Shown: one piece after another, positions 17,543 to 26,472 of the stretch
Layout of the letters: each line of letters begins with the position of its first letter
How positions within the stretch are numbered: position 1 is the stretch's first letter
From: Bacillota bacterium
GTDB taxonomy: Bacteria; Bacillota; Clostridia; Lachnospirales; Lachnospiraceae
Direction: 5' to 3'
Assembly: GCA_023402845.1 (NCBI GenBank)
Contig: JAEYFP010000019.1
Location: forward strand, 26,772 to 90,771
DNA: 64,000 nucleotides
Notes under the pieces: model-generated
What the model was told of the DNA's origin: nothing
Databases searched by the model: none
Seen by the model: the letters and a program-made list of their open reading frames with translations, nothing else
Position numbers and translations under genes: made by a program

Positions 17543-19141
17543 TTATTTTTTATCTGTCTTGATACTCTGATAAGCGATCCACTTGGAAAGATTAAACGTC
17601 CTGAAGTTCATCTTTTCATAATCCGCACGAATCTCCTTTTTAAGCCTTGTATGATATCCCATCTGATCATCATTATAAAATCCCTCATAGCTCGGATCTA
17701 AATTGACAAGTACCGGCGCGGCGTCGCTCGACAGATTATGCAGATACCACCAGTCAAGATCATAAATGTCCTCGGTATCTCCGGCTGCCGGAACACTCAC
17801 ATTATATTTTGCAATCCAATAGTCCTGATGACTGAATGACAACCCCAGATACATGAGCGTTACGGCAAGCATGCAGTAGATGAATAATGGAAAGCGTTCC
17901 TTGTAAATACTGACAAATACGCCGGCAAGCAATATTGTGAGCAGCAGTAGACTCCATAACACAAGCACCCTTAAAAAAGTCAGCTTATAGGCACTTATAT
18001 ACAATAGCATACGATAAGCGCTGGATGCAATCATAATAAAGGTACATCCCGATATAATTGTCAAAATTATTTTTAGAATTCCGTGTTCACGAAAACAGGT
18101 CAAACAGACCAGCACCATAGCCAGATTAATCAGGCATACAAACAGCAGCTCAAAAAATCCCTGTCTCGCATATTGCGCATAGGTGTAGCCCTCCGGGAGT
18201 GTCAGACCTCCGCCAAACAGATAAACAATCTGGATCATGCTGAATAAGAAATAAATAACGGCCATTACGGAAGTCACTGTAATCGCAAGAATCGGCTCCC
18301 CTACTCTTTTATTACGTACACCCTCCTCCACATGCCGATTTACTACCGCAGCCAAAAAACAGTAAGCGGCAAAAAAAGCAAATAATGTAAGAAAGATAAT
18401 TCCCCAGATATGCTCCGGCACAACAATCTCTATATATAAATGGCTGAGCATATCGTGAAACACCAAATCTGCCGAAGATAATAAAGCAACCACGACTGCC
18501 AGCAGCGGAATCAGAACCAAGATTCCATAAAATACATATTTTCCTTTGTGCGGCCTTTCCGGCTCCTCCTTTGTTTTCGGTACCTTCTTCTGTTCTCTGT
18601 AGGCATTAAAGTCTACAAACGGATCAAATAAATGGCCGATGGTACAAAGCGCGGTAAAAGCCAAAGCCCCTAAATACTTGCTAAAGCCCCATTGGCTGTC
18701 ATCATAAAACTGGTGCAGCATAAAGCTGCCAAGCAGCAGCAGAAAACCGATAAAATTAAAAACCTGTATCGGGGTACTGTCCGTACAAAATGTGGAAATA
18801 CCAAGCAGGATCGAGCACACAAATTCAAAAATAGTAACCGCATCTTTTTTCACGGGTATTTCCATTCTCTTCATGCAAAAAATTAAATAACAGTAGCTTC
18901 CTATAATAAAAAGCGGAAATGTGATCCCCGTCAAATTTTTATAGAGACAAAATGTATAAAAAACTGCATAGACCAATGTAGTCAACGCTATTGTTTTGTA
19001 ATGCAAGGCAATGCTGTTCTTCCTTTTTACTTCCTTCATTGAATTTCCAAAAACCTGATCCAATGCCGCCTCATTGATGACCACCTTTTCCTCCATGGCC
19101 TTTTTCATTTCGTCTGTTATTTTATTGCTCTCCATTTTCAT
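17543..19141 (-). CDS. DUF4173 family polytopic membrane protein
   Basis: The protein of about 530 residues has a short cytoplasmic N-terminus and roughly a dozen hydrophobic segments. It carries the family block YAQYARQGFFELLFVCLINL and the ASSAYRMLLYI segment, and ends in a soluble tail with YNVSVPAAGDTEDIYDLDWW. Function is unknown; these proteins are commonly encoded with HTH/DUF2975 pairs and thought to act in stress or envelope signalling. The start (19141 or 19135) lies inside the preceding HTH gene, whose last codons supply the GAGGAGG ribosome binding site, a sign of translational coupling. Confidence 0.7.
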   Translation of the reverse strand: MKMESNKITDEMKKAMEEKVVINEAALDQVFGNSMKEVKRKNSIALHYKTIALTTLVYAVFYTFCLYKNLTGITFPLFIIGSYCYLIFCMKRMEIPVKKDAVTIFEFVCSILLGISTFCTDSTPIQVFNFIGFLLLLGSFMLHQFYDDSQWGFSKYLGALAFTALCTIGHLFDPFVDFNAYREQKKVPKTKEEPERPHKGKYVFYGILVLIPLLAVVVALLSSADLVFHDMLSHLYIEIVVPEHIWGIIFLTLFAFFAAYCFLAAVVNRHVEEGVRNKRVGEPILAITVTSVMAVIYFLFSMIQIVYLFGGGLTLPEGYTYAQYARQGFFELLFVCLINLAMVLVCLTCFREHGILKIILTIISGCTFIMIASSAYRMLLYISAYKLTFLRVLVLWSLLLLTILLAGVFVSIYKERFPLFIYCMLAVTLMYLGLSFSHQDYWIAKYNVSVPAAGDTEDIYDLDWWYLHNLSSDAAPVLVNLDPSYEGFYNDDQMGYHTRLKKEIRADYEKMNFRTFNLSKWIAYQSIKTDKK

Positions 19142-19352
19142 TTTCCTCCTCTTCCACATATTCAAGCAGATCTCCCGGCTGGCAGCCCAATGCCTTGCAA
19201 ATATTCTCCAGCGTAGAAAACCGCACGGCCTTTGCTTTATTATTTTTTAAGATTGACAGGTTTGCCATCGTAATATCAACTTCATTAGCCAGTTCCGTCA
19301 AACCCATTTTCCGCTTTGCCATCATGACATCCAAATTTACGACAATGCCCAC
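19122..19352 (-). CDS. Cro/C1-type HTH transcriptional regulator (YozG-like)
   Basis: The 76-residue protein is almost entirely a helix-turn-helix domain, with MGLTELANEVDITMANLSILKN-type helices (about 15-40) and the C-terminal GCQPGDLLEY typical of the YozG group. The start is GTG 19352, preceded by AAAGGAGG at nine-base spacing; the longer frame starts at a TTG before that site. These regulators are nearly always paired with DUF2975 membrane proteins, as here (upstream neighbour). It probably regulates this operon. Confidence 0.85.
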   Translation of the reverse strand: MGIVVNLDVMMAKRKMGLTELANEVDITMANLSILKNNKAKAVRFSTLENICKALGCQPGDLLEYVEEEENENGEQ

Positions 19353-19383
19353 TTTCTGTGTCCTCCTTTCCGTATCCAACCTT

Positions 19384-19845
19384 CTAAATTGTCAAATCGT
19401 TTTCCAGCTTGTATGTCACTGCTTTATCGAACACACCGGAAAGGACAATACTGAAAAAGCCCGCCACAATGAATACGAGAATAACAAGAAGCATAGCAGG
19501 TGTTATATAAAACAAGAGTCTGACTGCCGACACTGCTGCAATACAAAATGCATAGATTCCCATACGCAGCAGACTGATCACATTTTCCATTACAAAGCAA
19601 TCATCCTTCAGTACCGTACGAAACATTTTACGCAGTTCATTCACAAGCAAAAGTGCCAGAATCCCATTTATAAAGTATAAAATAACAACCTGTACATAAT
19701 ACCTTTCAAAGTTCTCATAAAATGACGATACGATTCTGACAGCTACCGGCAGCAGCAGACACAGCAAGATTCCTCCATAGAACATAAAGTCCAGCATCAT
19801 CTTCGTAAAAACCGCCACCTTAGCCTTCTCTTTGTCACTTTTCAT
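19384..19845 (-). CDS. DUF2975 membrane protein
   Basis: The 153-residue protein has four hydrophobic segments and a short basic N-terminus. It matches the DUF2975 family, which accompanies YozG-type HTH regulators and probably senses membrane or envelope state to control the regulator. ATG 19845 follows GGGAGG. The HTH gene starts 31 bases further on. The DUF4153 gene ends 43 bases upstream. Confidence 0.75.
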   Translation of the reverse strand: MKSDKEKAKVAVFTKMMLDFMFYGGILLCLLLPVAVRIVSSFYENFERYYVQVVILYFINGILALLLVNELRKMFRTVLKDDCFVMENVISLLRMGIYAFCIAAVSAVRLLFYITPAMLLVILVFIVAGFFSIVLSGVFDKAVTYKLENDLTI

Positions 19846-19888
19846 TACAATTCCTCCCGAATTAATTAATCTTACAAATTTCCAGCCT

Positions 19889-21598
19889 TCATCTTCGCAG
19901 CACATAGCCTTCTATCGACAAATCCGTTACCTCATAGGTGTTTTTTCGGTAAGTGATGTTAATGCTTTCAATCATAACCCGGGTATCCTGATCGGCCTGA
20001 ATAAAGTCTTTATCTGAAATGATTGTATAGTTATAGCTATTATCACCATATTCCTGCCGCTGATCAATATAAGCCGACACCGTATCCCTCAGATCGAGCA
20101 CCAGAGAATCCTCATTGCCGTTTGCGTGATTATATTTTGCCTCCAGATTGCCCAGATCAATTTCCAATTTTTCAAAATAAGGATCCTTCTTATCACTGAT
20201 ACTATGTCTGACCGTAAACTGGTACAGCTTTCCATAGCCGGTCACATCCAATTCCTTCAAAACATCCCAATAGCCGCTGACCGCTCTCTCCTCCCGCTCT
20301 TCCGAAGTAATATATAAGGTGACAATCTGTTCCTTTTGCTCCGGTGTCATAATCTGATCAAGATATTCTTCCCCATCCTTCATATTGGAAAGATAACTAT
20401 ATGCACCCCTGATTCTGACACTCTCTCTTTCTCCCCATTTCCAGCTTTCTCCCGCAAAATAGCTTGTAATTACTTTTCCTTGAAAATACCGGGAAACACT
20501 ATTCCGGTTAACACCCGGCAAGAATACCGCAATCATGATCATTCCTCCCATAACAAGCAGCAATCGTTCTATTTTTTCACGCATTTTTAAAAACAGAAGG
20601 ATATAAACAACCTCAAATATAATCATCGCGGCCCCTGCATATCTGGATGGCGTCATTCCATATTCCATAATGCGGACGCCGACCGCGTAGCACTGCAGCA
20701 GCAGAAACGGCGCATATACATATGGCAGAACATACGCCGACCTCTGCAGGAGGGTATCCCTGTCATACGCCATACACATCAAAGATACCGGCATTCCGAT
20801 ACAAAACAGTACCGTTAAAATCCCAAATATCTCATTCGACGGAATTTCTCTCAAGATCAAAATTCTGAGCATATAACCGTAGATAATGCCAAATCCGGCC
20901 AATGTCATACAAAGCAGCACATATTTCACAAGCACGCGGAAAAACATTCCCGCCTCCTCTTTTGCCTCTAAAATACACAATAAGCTGTTTGGTACATAAT
21001 AAAAGCCGATCAGCAGTATAAAAATCCTAAATGTAAATCTGTAATCTTCATTTGCCAGAATCAATATGGAAAAGGCAGCCTCCAGCAGATACATTCCTAC
21101 CAGCAGAACAAAAAATACAATTGCGATCTGCATCAGCCTCGTACTGATCCGCAGCAAATATTCCGGAAAAGACAGTCCGGTTTTTTTGAAATTACAGTAC
21201 AAAATCAATATAAAAAAAATAAGGCAATATGCAGTCATCTTTTCTGCCGGCCATTCAGGCCGGACATTTATATCCCGGGCCGGACTAAAAAGCCTGAGAT
21301 AATTCTCAAATGTCCCAATCACAGTAAAAAATGCCGATAGTGCCGAAGCACCGAGCCAGATTATTTTCTTTCCGGACCATCCATTCGGAAAAAGGCTTTC
21401 GGCAAACGCGGCGCTAAAGCAGAACAATACCAGCGTCAGAAAGATCCAATCACTATGGATAATCTCATTTACCGGATCGACGGCAACTAAATTATACAAA
21501 GTTGCCGAAAATACCAGAACCAGTGTGACCGGAAGCTTTCTAAACATTTCCTTGCAGTCGCTCAACACCTTATTGAAAAATCTTTTTATCCGTTCCAT
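19889..21598 (-). CDS. DUF4153 family membrane protein
   Basis: The 569-residue protein has about a dozen transmembrane segments (about 20-365), followed by a soluble C-terminal region of about 200 residues that begins FLPGVNRNSVSRYFQGKV. This layout fits DUF4153. Function unknown. It opens the probable operon DUF4153-DUF2975-HTH-DUF4173-GH9-ABC. ATG 21598 follows GGGGGAAA. A promoter nested in the upstream terminator (21723-21751) should drive it, and a hairpin repeat lies in its leader. Confidence 0.7.
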   Translation of the reverse strand: MERIKRFFNKVLSDCKEMFRKLPVTLVLVFSATLYNLVAVDPVNEIIHSDWIFLTLVLFCFSAAFAESLFPNGWSGKKIIWLGASALSAFFTVIGTFENYLRLFSPARDINVRPEWPAEKMTAYCLIFFILILYCNFKKTGLSFPEYLLRISTRLMQIAIVFFVLLVGMYLLEAAFSILILANEDYRFTFRIFILLIGFYYVPNSLLCILEAKEEAGMFFRVLVKYVLLCMTLAGFGIIYGYMLRILILREIPSNEIFGILTVLFCIGMPVSLMCMAYDRDTLLQRSAYVLPYVYAPFLLLQCYAVGVRIMEYGMTPSRYAGAAMIIFEVVYILLFLKMREKIERLLLVMGGMIMIAVFLPGVNRNSVSRYFQGKVITSYFAGESWKWGERESVRIRGAYSYLSNMKDGEEYLDQIMTPEQKEQIVTLYITSEEREERAVSGYWDVLKELDVTGYGKLYQFTVRHSISDKKDPYFEKLEIDLGNLEAKYNHANGNEDSLVLDLRDTVSAYIDQRQEYGDNSYNYTIISDKDFIQADQDTRVMIESINITYRKNTYEVTDLSIEGYVLRR

Positions 21599-21624
21599 TT
21601 GTTTCCCCCTATAAATTAACACAA

Positions 21625-21691
21625 TTTTGTTCGGCACGCACAGCGGCACCTATCATTTGCAGCATAGGAAATTCATAGAAATTTTCTATGC
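21625..21691. repeat. multi-hairpin repeat element, copy 2
   Basis: TTTTGTTC, a GC-rich block of about 20 bases, an AT-rich spacer and a 12-bp hairpin (arms 21662-21673 and 21680-21691, holding ATAGGAAATT) follow the same order as at 34887-34958. It lies in the leader of the DUF4153 mRNA. Confidence 0.55.
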
Positions 21692-21693
21692 AA

Positions 21694-21751
21694 CAAAAAA
21701 CAGAGGTCCCTCTGATGGGTTTATCATATACCTCTGTTCCTTGATTGTCAA
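21694..21751 (-). promoter_or_regulatory. terminator of the ABC exporter pair with a promoter nested in it
   Basis: AACAGAGGT (minus strand, 21730-21738) pairs with ACCTCTGTT (21699-21707), followed by a U-run, which terminates the upstream ABC exporter pair. The minus strand also has TTGACA (21746-21751), 17 bases, TATGAT (21723-21728). The -10 box thus lies in the terminator loop and the promoter should drive the DUF4153 operon. Confidence 0.65.
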
Positions 21752-21804
21752 TATAATTTTATTGTTTTTCGATATTTTATTTCTGTTTTTCGGAATCAAT
21801 TGCT

Positions 21805-23562
21805 TCAGATACTCCAGCCAAGACTTTCCTGTTGAATGGTGTATAACCGATTATACAGGCCCTTTTTACCGACCAGCTCCTGATGCGTTCCCTGTTCGAC
21901 AACCTTTCCTTCATCCATTACAATAATGTTATCGGCATCCACAATGGTACGCAGCCGATGTGCAATTACAATCACCGTCTTATTTTCTATCAATTTACTG
22001 ATTGCCTGCTGAATAAAGGATTCGCTCTCCGGATCAAGGGAGGCTGTTGCCTCATCCAGCAGTACAATCGGGGCATTTTTCAATAGCGCTCTTGCAATAG
22101 ACAAACGCTGGCGCTCTCCTCCCGACAGCGTGCTTCCGTTCTCGCCCAAAACCGTATCATACCCTCCCGGCAGCTTATCTATAAATTCATCACATCTCGC
22201 CAGTCTTGCGGCCTCTATTACCTGCGCCCGCGTAGCATCCATATTTCCGATCCGTATATTATTATAAATAGTATCATTAAACAGTACCACATCCTGAAAT
22301 ACAAATGACATATAAGACATCAAATGCTCCGGATCCAATGTTTTAATATCGACCCCGCCAATTGTAATCCGACCCTGATCCACATCCCAAAACCTCGCTA
22401 TCAGGCGGGACAGCGTACTCTTTCCGCTTCCGGAAGGACCTACAAGGGCCGTGATTTCTCCGGGCATCATCGATATCGTTGCATTTTTTATCGTTTCCTC
22501 TCCCCCGGTATGATAGCTGAAGTTAACATTTTCAAAACGAATGGTGAACTCTTCTATCGGTGTTTCAATCCCTTCCATCGGTGAAATGCTCATCAGAGTA
22601 CGCATCCGCTTGATCGCAATCTGATGATACAAAAGCTCCGGAAGCAGGGTAAGCTCGGTCTGAATCGGACCATAAATCCGGGTAACAATTAAGAGGCACA
22701 TCAGCAGCGGAATCAGCTCTATCTGTCTCCCTGTCAGCAGAGTAATGCCCACAAATACCGTAAGCCCTACACCTCCCTGCAGCACAACCTGCGAGCCTGT
22801 CACAAAAACGCCTGTGCCGAACTCAAATTTAATTGCCAGATTCCGCATGGTTCGAAGGGCGTTTTCCAGCCTTTCAAAGTGCTCTCCGTCCATGTTGCAG
22901 GCCTTTATTACCTTCAGGCCCTCAATATACTCCTGAACCTGTTCGGAAGCATCCAGCTTTGCATCCACGTGCTTTTTTCCAAGCTTCCTCTGAAGTCTTC
23001 GGCTGCCGATAATGATCAAAAATGCAATCGGCACGGATATAAAAATAGCCAGTGCCATACGCCAGTCAAAAAGGGCGATCATAATGCAGATGACGGTAAT
23101 CGTTATAGCATTGGAAAACAGCTGCGGATAGATATGACTCAATACATGCTCCGTAGTTGCCACATCTCCCATCAAATTTGTTGTCAGCTCCGAGATATCC
23201 TTTGAGTTAAATACACTCATTGGAAGCTTTCGAATATGCTCGGCCATTGAAGTCCGGGCATTTTCGCTTTCCAGGTAAGATACAATATAGGTTTTTTTGT
23301 AGTCATTCTTATTGCAGAAAAATACAACCAGTGCCGCCGCAATTCCCATACCGAACAAAATCCAGAGTTTGTTCCAGGAAAGCGTCCCTCCGGTAAACGG
23401 TTTAATCATCTCCATAATAACCTGAAGCATTACAATTGTGGGAAGCATCATGGAAAAGTTGGTCATTGTACAGGCAGCAATTGCCTTTTTTAAATCAATA
23501 TAGCCCTTATCGGTCAGCATCAGCGAATCCTGCAGCCAAGGCAGTTTTTTCTTTTCAGGCAT
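21805..23562 (-). CDS. ABC exporter subunit B (heterodimer partner)
   Basis: The 585-residue half-transporter has an N-terminal six-helix domain and an ATPase domain with Walker A GPSGSGKST, signature LSGGERQR and Walker B IVLLDEATASLD. It overlaps the upstream half-transporter gene by eight bases, so the two are translationally coupled and almost certainly form a heterodimer. The amino-terminal LMLTDKGYIDLKKA segment is seen in pairs linked to siderophore, peptide or drug export. The substrate is unknown. Confidence 0.88.
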   Translation of the reverse strand: MPEKKKLPWLQDSLMLTDKGYIDLKKAIAACTMTNFSMMLPTIVMLQVIMEMIKPFTGGTLSWNKLWILFGMGIAAALVVFFCNKNDYKKTYIVSYLESENARTSMAEHIRKLPMSVFNSKDISELTTNLMGDVATTEHVLSHIYPQLFSNAITITVICIMIALFDWRMALAIFISVPIAFLIIIGSRRLQRKLGKKHVDAKLDASEQVQEYIEGLKVIKACNMDGEHFERLENALRTMRNLAIKFEFGTGVFVTGSQVVLQGGVGLTVFVGITLLTGRQIELIPLLMCLLIVTRIYGPIQTELTLLPELLYHQIAIKRMRTLMSISPMEGIETPIEEFTIRFENVNFSYHTGGEETIKNATISMMPGEITALVGPSGSGKSTLSRLIARFWDVDQGRITIGGVDIKTLDPEHLMSYMSFVFQDVVLFNDTIYNNIRIGNMDATRAQVIEAARLARCDEFIDKLPGGYDTVLGENGSTLSGGERQRLSIARALLKNAPIVLLDEATASLDPESESFIQQAISKLIENKTVIVIAHRLRTIVDADNIIVMDEGKVVEQGTHQELVGKKGLYNRLYTIQQESLGWSI

Positions 23563-25372
23563 TTGCGGTCCCTCTCTTTCCTTTCATGGTCCAGCTGGCA
23601 GTTTCATTGTAAGTCTGCCACATCAATGCATATTTGCCCTTCCGGGAGAGCAATTCTTCATGTGTCCCTTCTTCCAGCACCTTTCCCGCATCCATCACAA
23701 TAATCTTATTGGCACTCCTGACGGTGGACAGCCGGTGTGCAATAATCACCACTGTTTTTTGATGCATCAGTTTTTCAAAGGCTTTTTGAATCAAATGCTC
23801 ATTCTCGGGATCTGCAAAGGCTGTTGCCTCATCCAGCACAATTACCGGCGCATTCTTTACGATTGCGCGGGCAATTGCAACTCTTTGCTTTTCACCCCCG
23901 CTTAAATGCACACCCTTTGTTCCGATGACGGTATCATAGCCCTTCGGCAATTTTAAGATAAAATCATGACATTGAGCGGCTTTGGCAGCCTCTATGATCT
24001 GCTCGTCTTTCGCATTCGGATTCCCCAAACGAATATTGTCCTTAATACTTTGTTTAAATAAAAACACATCCTGAAAGACAAAGCTTACCTGCTCCATCAA
24101 ATAGGACGTTTTCATGTTTTTCACATTCACTCCGCCAAGCAGGATGGCCCCCTCCGTCACATCGAAAAAACGCGGAATCAGATGTGCAACCGTACTCTTG
24201 CCGCCTCCGGAGGCTCCGACAATTGCCGTAACCTCTCCCTGCTTTGCAGCAAATGACACACCATCCAGCGCTTTTGTTTCTATTGATTTGTCGTATGCAA
24301 ATGATACATTCTGAAATTCTACGTTGTAGCTTTTAACACTTAGAGGATCAGACGGCTGAGGCAGCACCGCCTCCGCCAAAAGACTGTCCATTGCCTCCAC
24401 TCCGTTCAAAATACGGATACCGTTAGAATTTACATACATCACCTTCATTAAAATACCCGCAATAGCCGGAACAAAAATCAAATAGAAAATCATTTTTGCG
24501 GCAAAACCGGTATAATCCGAGGTTTTCATTCCGATCAAAATCCCTGCGGGAAGTATAAATAAATAGATGTTGTTAATCAGTGTCGTAAAAAGTGAAAAAG
24601 CGTTTTCCCAGCTGAGCGTATAGGGAATTACCATGCTGGTATACTCCTTGATCGTATCATGAAGTCTCCGAAAGGAGTAGACTGTTTGCTTGAAAGCCTT
24701 TACCACAGCGATTCCTCTTATGTATTCTACGGAAGCATTATTCATATTCTCCAGCGATTTCTGATACTGATCCATCATTTTTTTTGCGCCTTCATTTCCA
24801 TAAAGCGATATTTGAATTCCGAACGCAACAACAACCCCTGCCATAGCAGCCAGACCAAGCCTCCAGTCTACTGCCAGGAGTATTATCATCATTACGACCG
24901 GCGCTACAAATGCCGCCACGATATCCGGGAGTTGGTGGGCGATAAACTCTTCAATTTTTTCAATATTTTCATCCATAATTTTTCTTAATTTTCCGCTTCC
25001 GACGATCACATGAAAGCCAAGCGGAACCTTTGCCAGATGCGTGGCAAAATTGATCTTAAGCTCATACAGCGTGCCGAAAGCAGCCAGATGGGAACAGACA
25101 AGCGCCCCGAAATAAAGCAGAATATTCAGTACGACCCCGCCGAAAGCGAGACCACCGTAATACACGGCAATCCCCGGATCAAGTGCATCCGCATTAGGCC
25201 ATACCTGCAGAAGCGCCTTCACCATCAGATAGATTGAAACATAAGGAATAAAGCTGGCAACCGATGCCAGCGACGACAAAATCACAGAGCTGATCATGAG
25301 AGGCTTTTTCGTAGCCGCCAGCTCCAGCAGACGTGCCATACCCGTTTTGGTACCATTTTCTTGTTTCATCAT
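23555..25372 (-). CDS. ABC exporter subunit A (heterodimer partner)
   Basis: The 605-residue half-transporter has a six-helix membrane domain and an ATPase domain with Walker A GASGGGKST, signature LSGGEKQR and Walker B IVLDEATAFADPENE. The Asp after the Walker B Glu is replaced (A-F-A-D rather than S-A-L-D), as is often seen in such heterodimers. ATG 25372 follows GGAG. It is the first gene of the two-gene operon, under a strong promoter with an 8-bp inverted repeat operator (25439-25492). The regulator is not encoded next to it. Confidence 0.88.
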   Translation of the reverse strand: MMKQENGTKTGMARLLELAATKKPLMISSVILSSLASVASFIPYVSIYLMVKALLQVWPNADALDPGIAVYYGGLAFGGVVLNILLYFGALVCSHLAAFGTLYELKINFATHLAKVPLGFHVIVGSGKLRKIMDENIEKIEEFIAHQLPDIVAAFVAPVVMMIILLAVDWRLGLAAMAGVVVAFGIQISLYGNEGAKKMMDQYQKSLENMNNASVEYIRGIAVVKAFKQTVYSFRRLHDTIKEYTSMVIPYTLSWENAFSLFTTLINNIYLFILPAGILIGMKTSDYTGFAAKMIFYLIFVPAIAGILMKVMYVNSNGIRILNGVEAMDSLLAEAVLPQPSDPLSVKSYNVEFQNVSFAYDKSIETKALDGVSFAAKQGEVTAIVGASGGGKSTVAHLIPRFFDVTEGAILLGGVNVKNMKTSYLMEQVSFVFQDVFLFKQSIKDNIRLGNPNAKDEQIIEAAKAAQCHDFILKLPKGYDTVIGTKGVHLSGGEKQRVAIARAIVKNAPVIVLDEATAFADPENEHLIQKAFEKLMHQKTVVIIAHRLSTVRSANKIIVMDAGKVLEEGTHEELLSRKGKYALMWQTYNETASWTMKGKRGTANA

Positions 25373-25438
25373 TATGATCTCCTATTTTATGAATGCATTC
25401 CTGATAACTGTTTGTTGATTTCATCCTTTCGGACATGT

Positions 25439-25492
25439 TGGTTAGTCATAACTAACCAGCTTTAATATAACAAACAGCTGGTTTTCTGTCAA
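25439..25492 (-). promoter_or_regulatory. promoter and inverted-repeat operator of the ABC exporter pair
   Basis: TTGACA (25487-25492), 17 bases and TATATT (25464-25469) form a strong promoter on the minus strand. Immediately downstream, TGGTTAGT-N4-ACTAACCA (25439-25458) is a perfect 8-bp inverted repeat over the transcription start. It should bind a dimeric repressor of MarR or TetR type and make the exporter inducible. Confidence 0.75.
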
Positions 25493-25625
25493 CTATGATT
25501 CCTATCATAATTTAAATTTATTTGAGATTGACTGTCAGAAATATATACTGCATTCTATTTTCAGCGGGAAGAAGGCCTGTAAACTTCCATTCAGATATCT
25601 TGTGAATGAAATTTTCTCCATAAAC

Positions 25626-25671
25626 AAAAAACACCCAAAATCCACCTTCTCGGTGCATGTTGCGTGTTTTT
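25626..25671 (-). terminator. terminator of the nitrogenase-like/ABC importer operon
   Basis: On the minus strand AAAAACAC pairs with GTGTTTTT, with an inner CACC/GGTG pair, followed by T-rich sequence. It lies 30-75 bases beyond the stop of the ATPase gene, the last gene of the operon. Confidence 0.6.
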
Positions 25672-25701
25672 CAGGGTTGGTACCTATATACGGCTCTCCG
25701 A

Positions 25702-26472
25702 TTAAATCGTGTACTCTTCCTGTACATCCCGTGCAAAATCCATAAGTTTCAATATCTGTGTTCTCAGTGCTGTGAAATCGCCTGATGCACGGTTTCTCGG
25801 GTAACTCATCGGCACTTCGAGTATTTGTGCGATTCTGCCGGGACGGGGCGACATCACGACGATTCGCTGGCTTAAATAAATCGCTTCGTCTATATCGTGC
25901 GTCACCATCACCATTGTGTTGCCGCGTTCTTTCCAGAGCCGTATCAGCTCGTCTTGTAAATTCATACGGGTAAAGCTGTCAAGCGCGCCGAGCGGCTCGT
26001 CTAGCAGCAGCACTTCCGGCAAAACAGCCAATGCCCTGACAAGCGCTGCCCGCTGGCGCATACCGCCCGATAACTGGTGCGGAAAGTTATTTGCAAACTC
26101 AGCCAGCCCCGCCACCTCGAGCCAGTTGTCTACTACTTTTTTTCCGCTGAGCTTTTTTGTTGCCTTTAAAGCAAACTCGATATTTTGTCTGACGGTCAGC
26201 CAGGCAAACAAAGTATGCTCCTGAAACACAAGCCCGCGTTTCGGACTTGTGCCGTTGATTCTTTTGCCGTTAAATAAAGCATTGCCTTCTGTCGGTACTT
26301 CGAGTCCGGCAATGATACGAAGCAGGGTAGACTTTCCGCAGCCGCTCGCACCCAGAAGTGTGATAAACTCTCCATCACTGATCTGAAGGTTAATGCCGTC
26401 GAGTGCGGTAAGCGTTCCCTCTTCTGTTTGCCTTGCGAAGATTTTTGTTACGCTTTCTATCTTTACGCTCAT
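25702..26472 (-). CDS. sulfonate/taurine-type ABC importer, ATPase
   Basis: The 256-residue ATPase belongs to the SsuB/TauB/NrtD group: Walker A GASGCGKST, signature LSGGMRQR, Walker B LLLDEPLGALD and H-loop VMVTHDIDEA. It energises uptake of a small anionic or organosulfur compound through the neighbouring permease. It overlaps the permease gene by four bases and is the last gene of the nitrogenase-like operon. The substrate class is inferred from family resemblance plus the cysteine-related context; nitrate- or thiamine-precursor-type substrates share this family and cannot be excluded on sequence alone. Confidence 0.85.
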   Translation of the reverse strand: MSVKIESVTKIFARQTEEGTLTALDGINLQISDGEFITLLGASGCGKSTLLRIIAGLEVPTEGNALFNGKRINGTSPKRGLVFQEHTLFAWLTVRQNIEFALKATKKLSGKKVVDNWLEVAGLAEFANNFPHQLSGGMRQRAALVRALAVLPEVLLLDEPLGALDSFTRMNLQDELIRLWKERGNTMVMVTHDIDEAIYLSQRIVVMSPRPGRIAQILEVPMSYPRNRASGDFTALRTQILKLMDFARDVQEEYTI

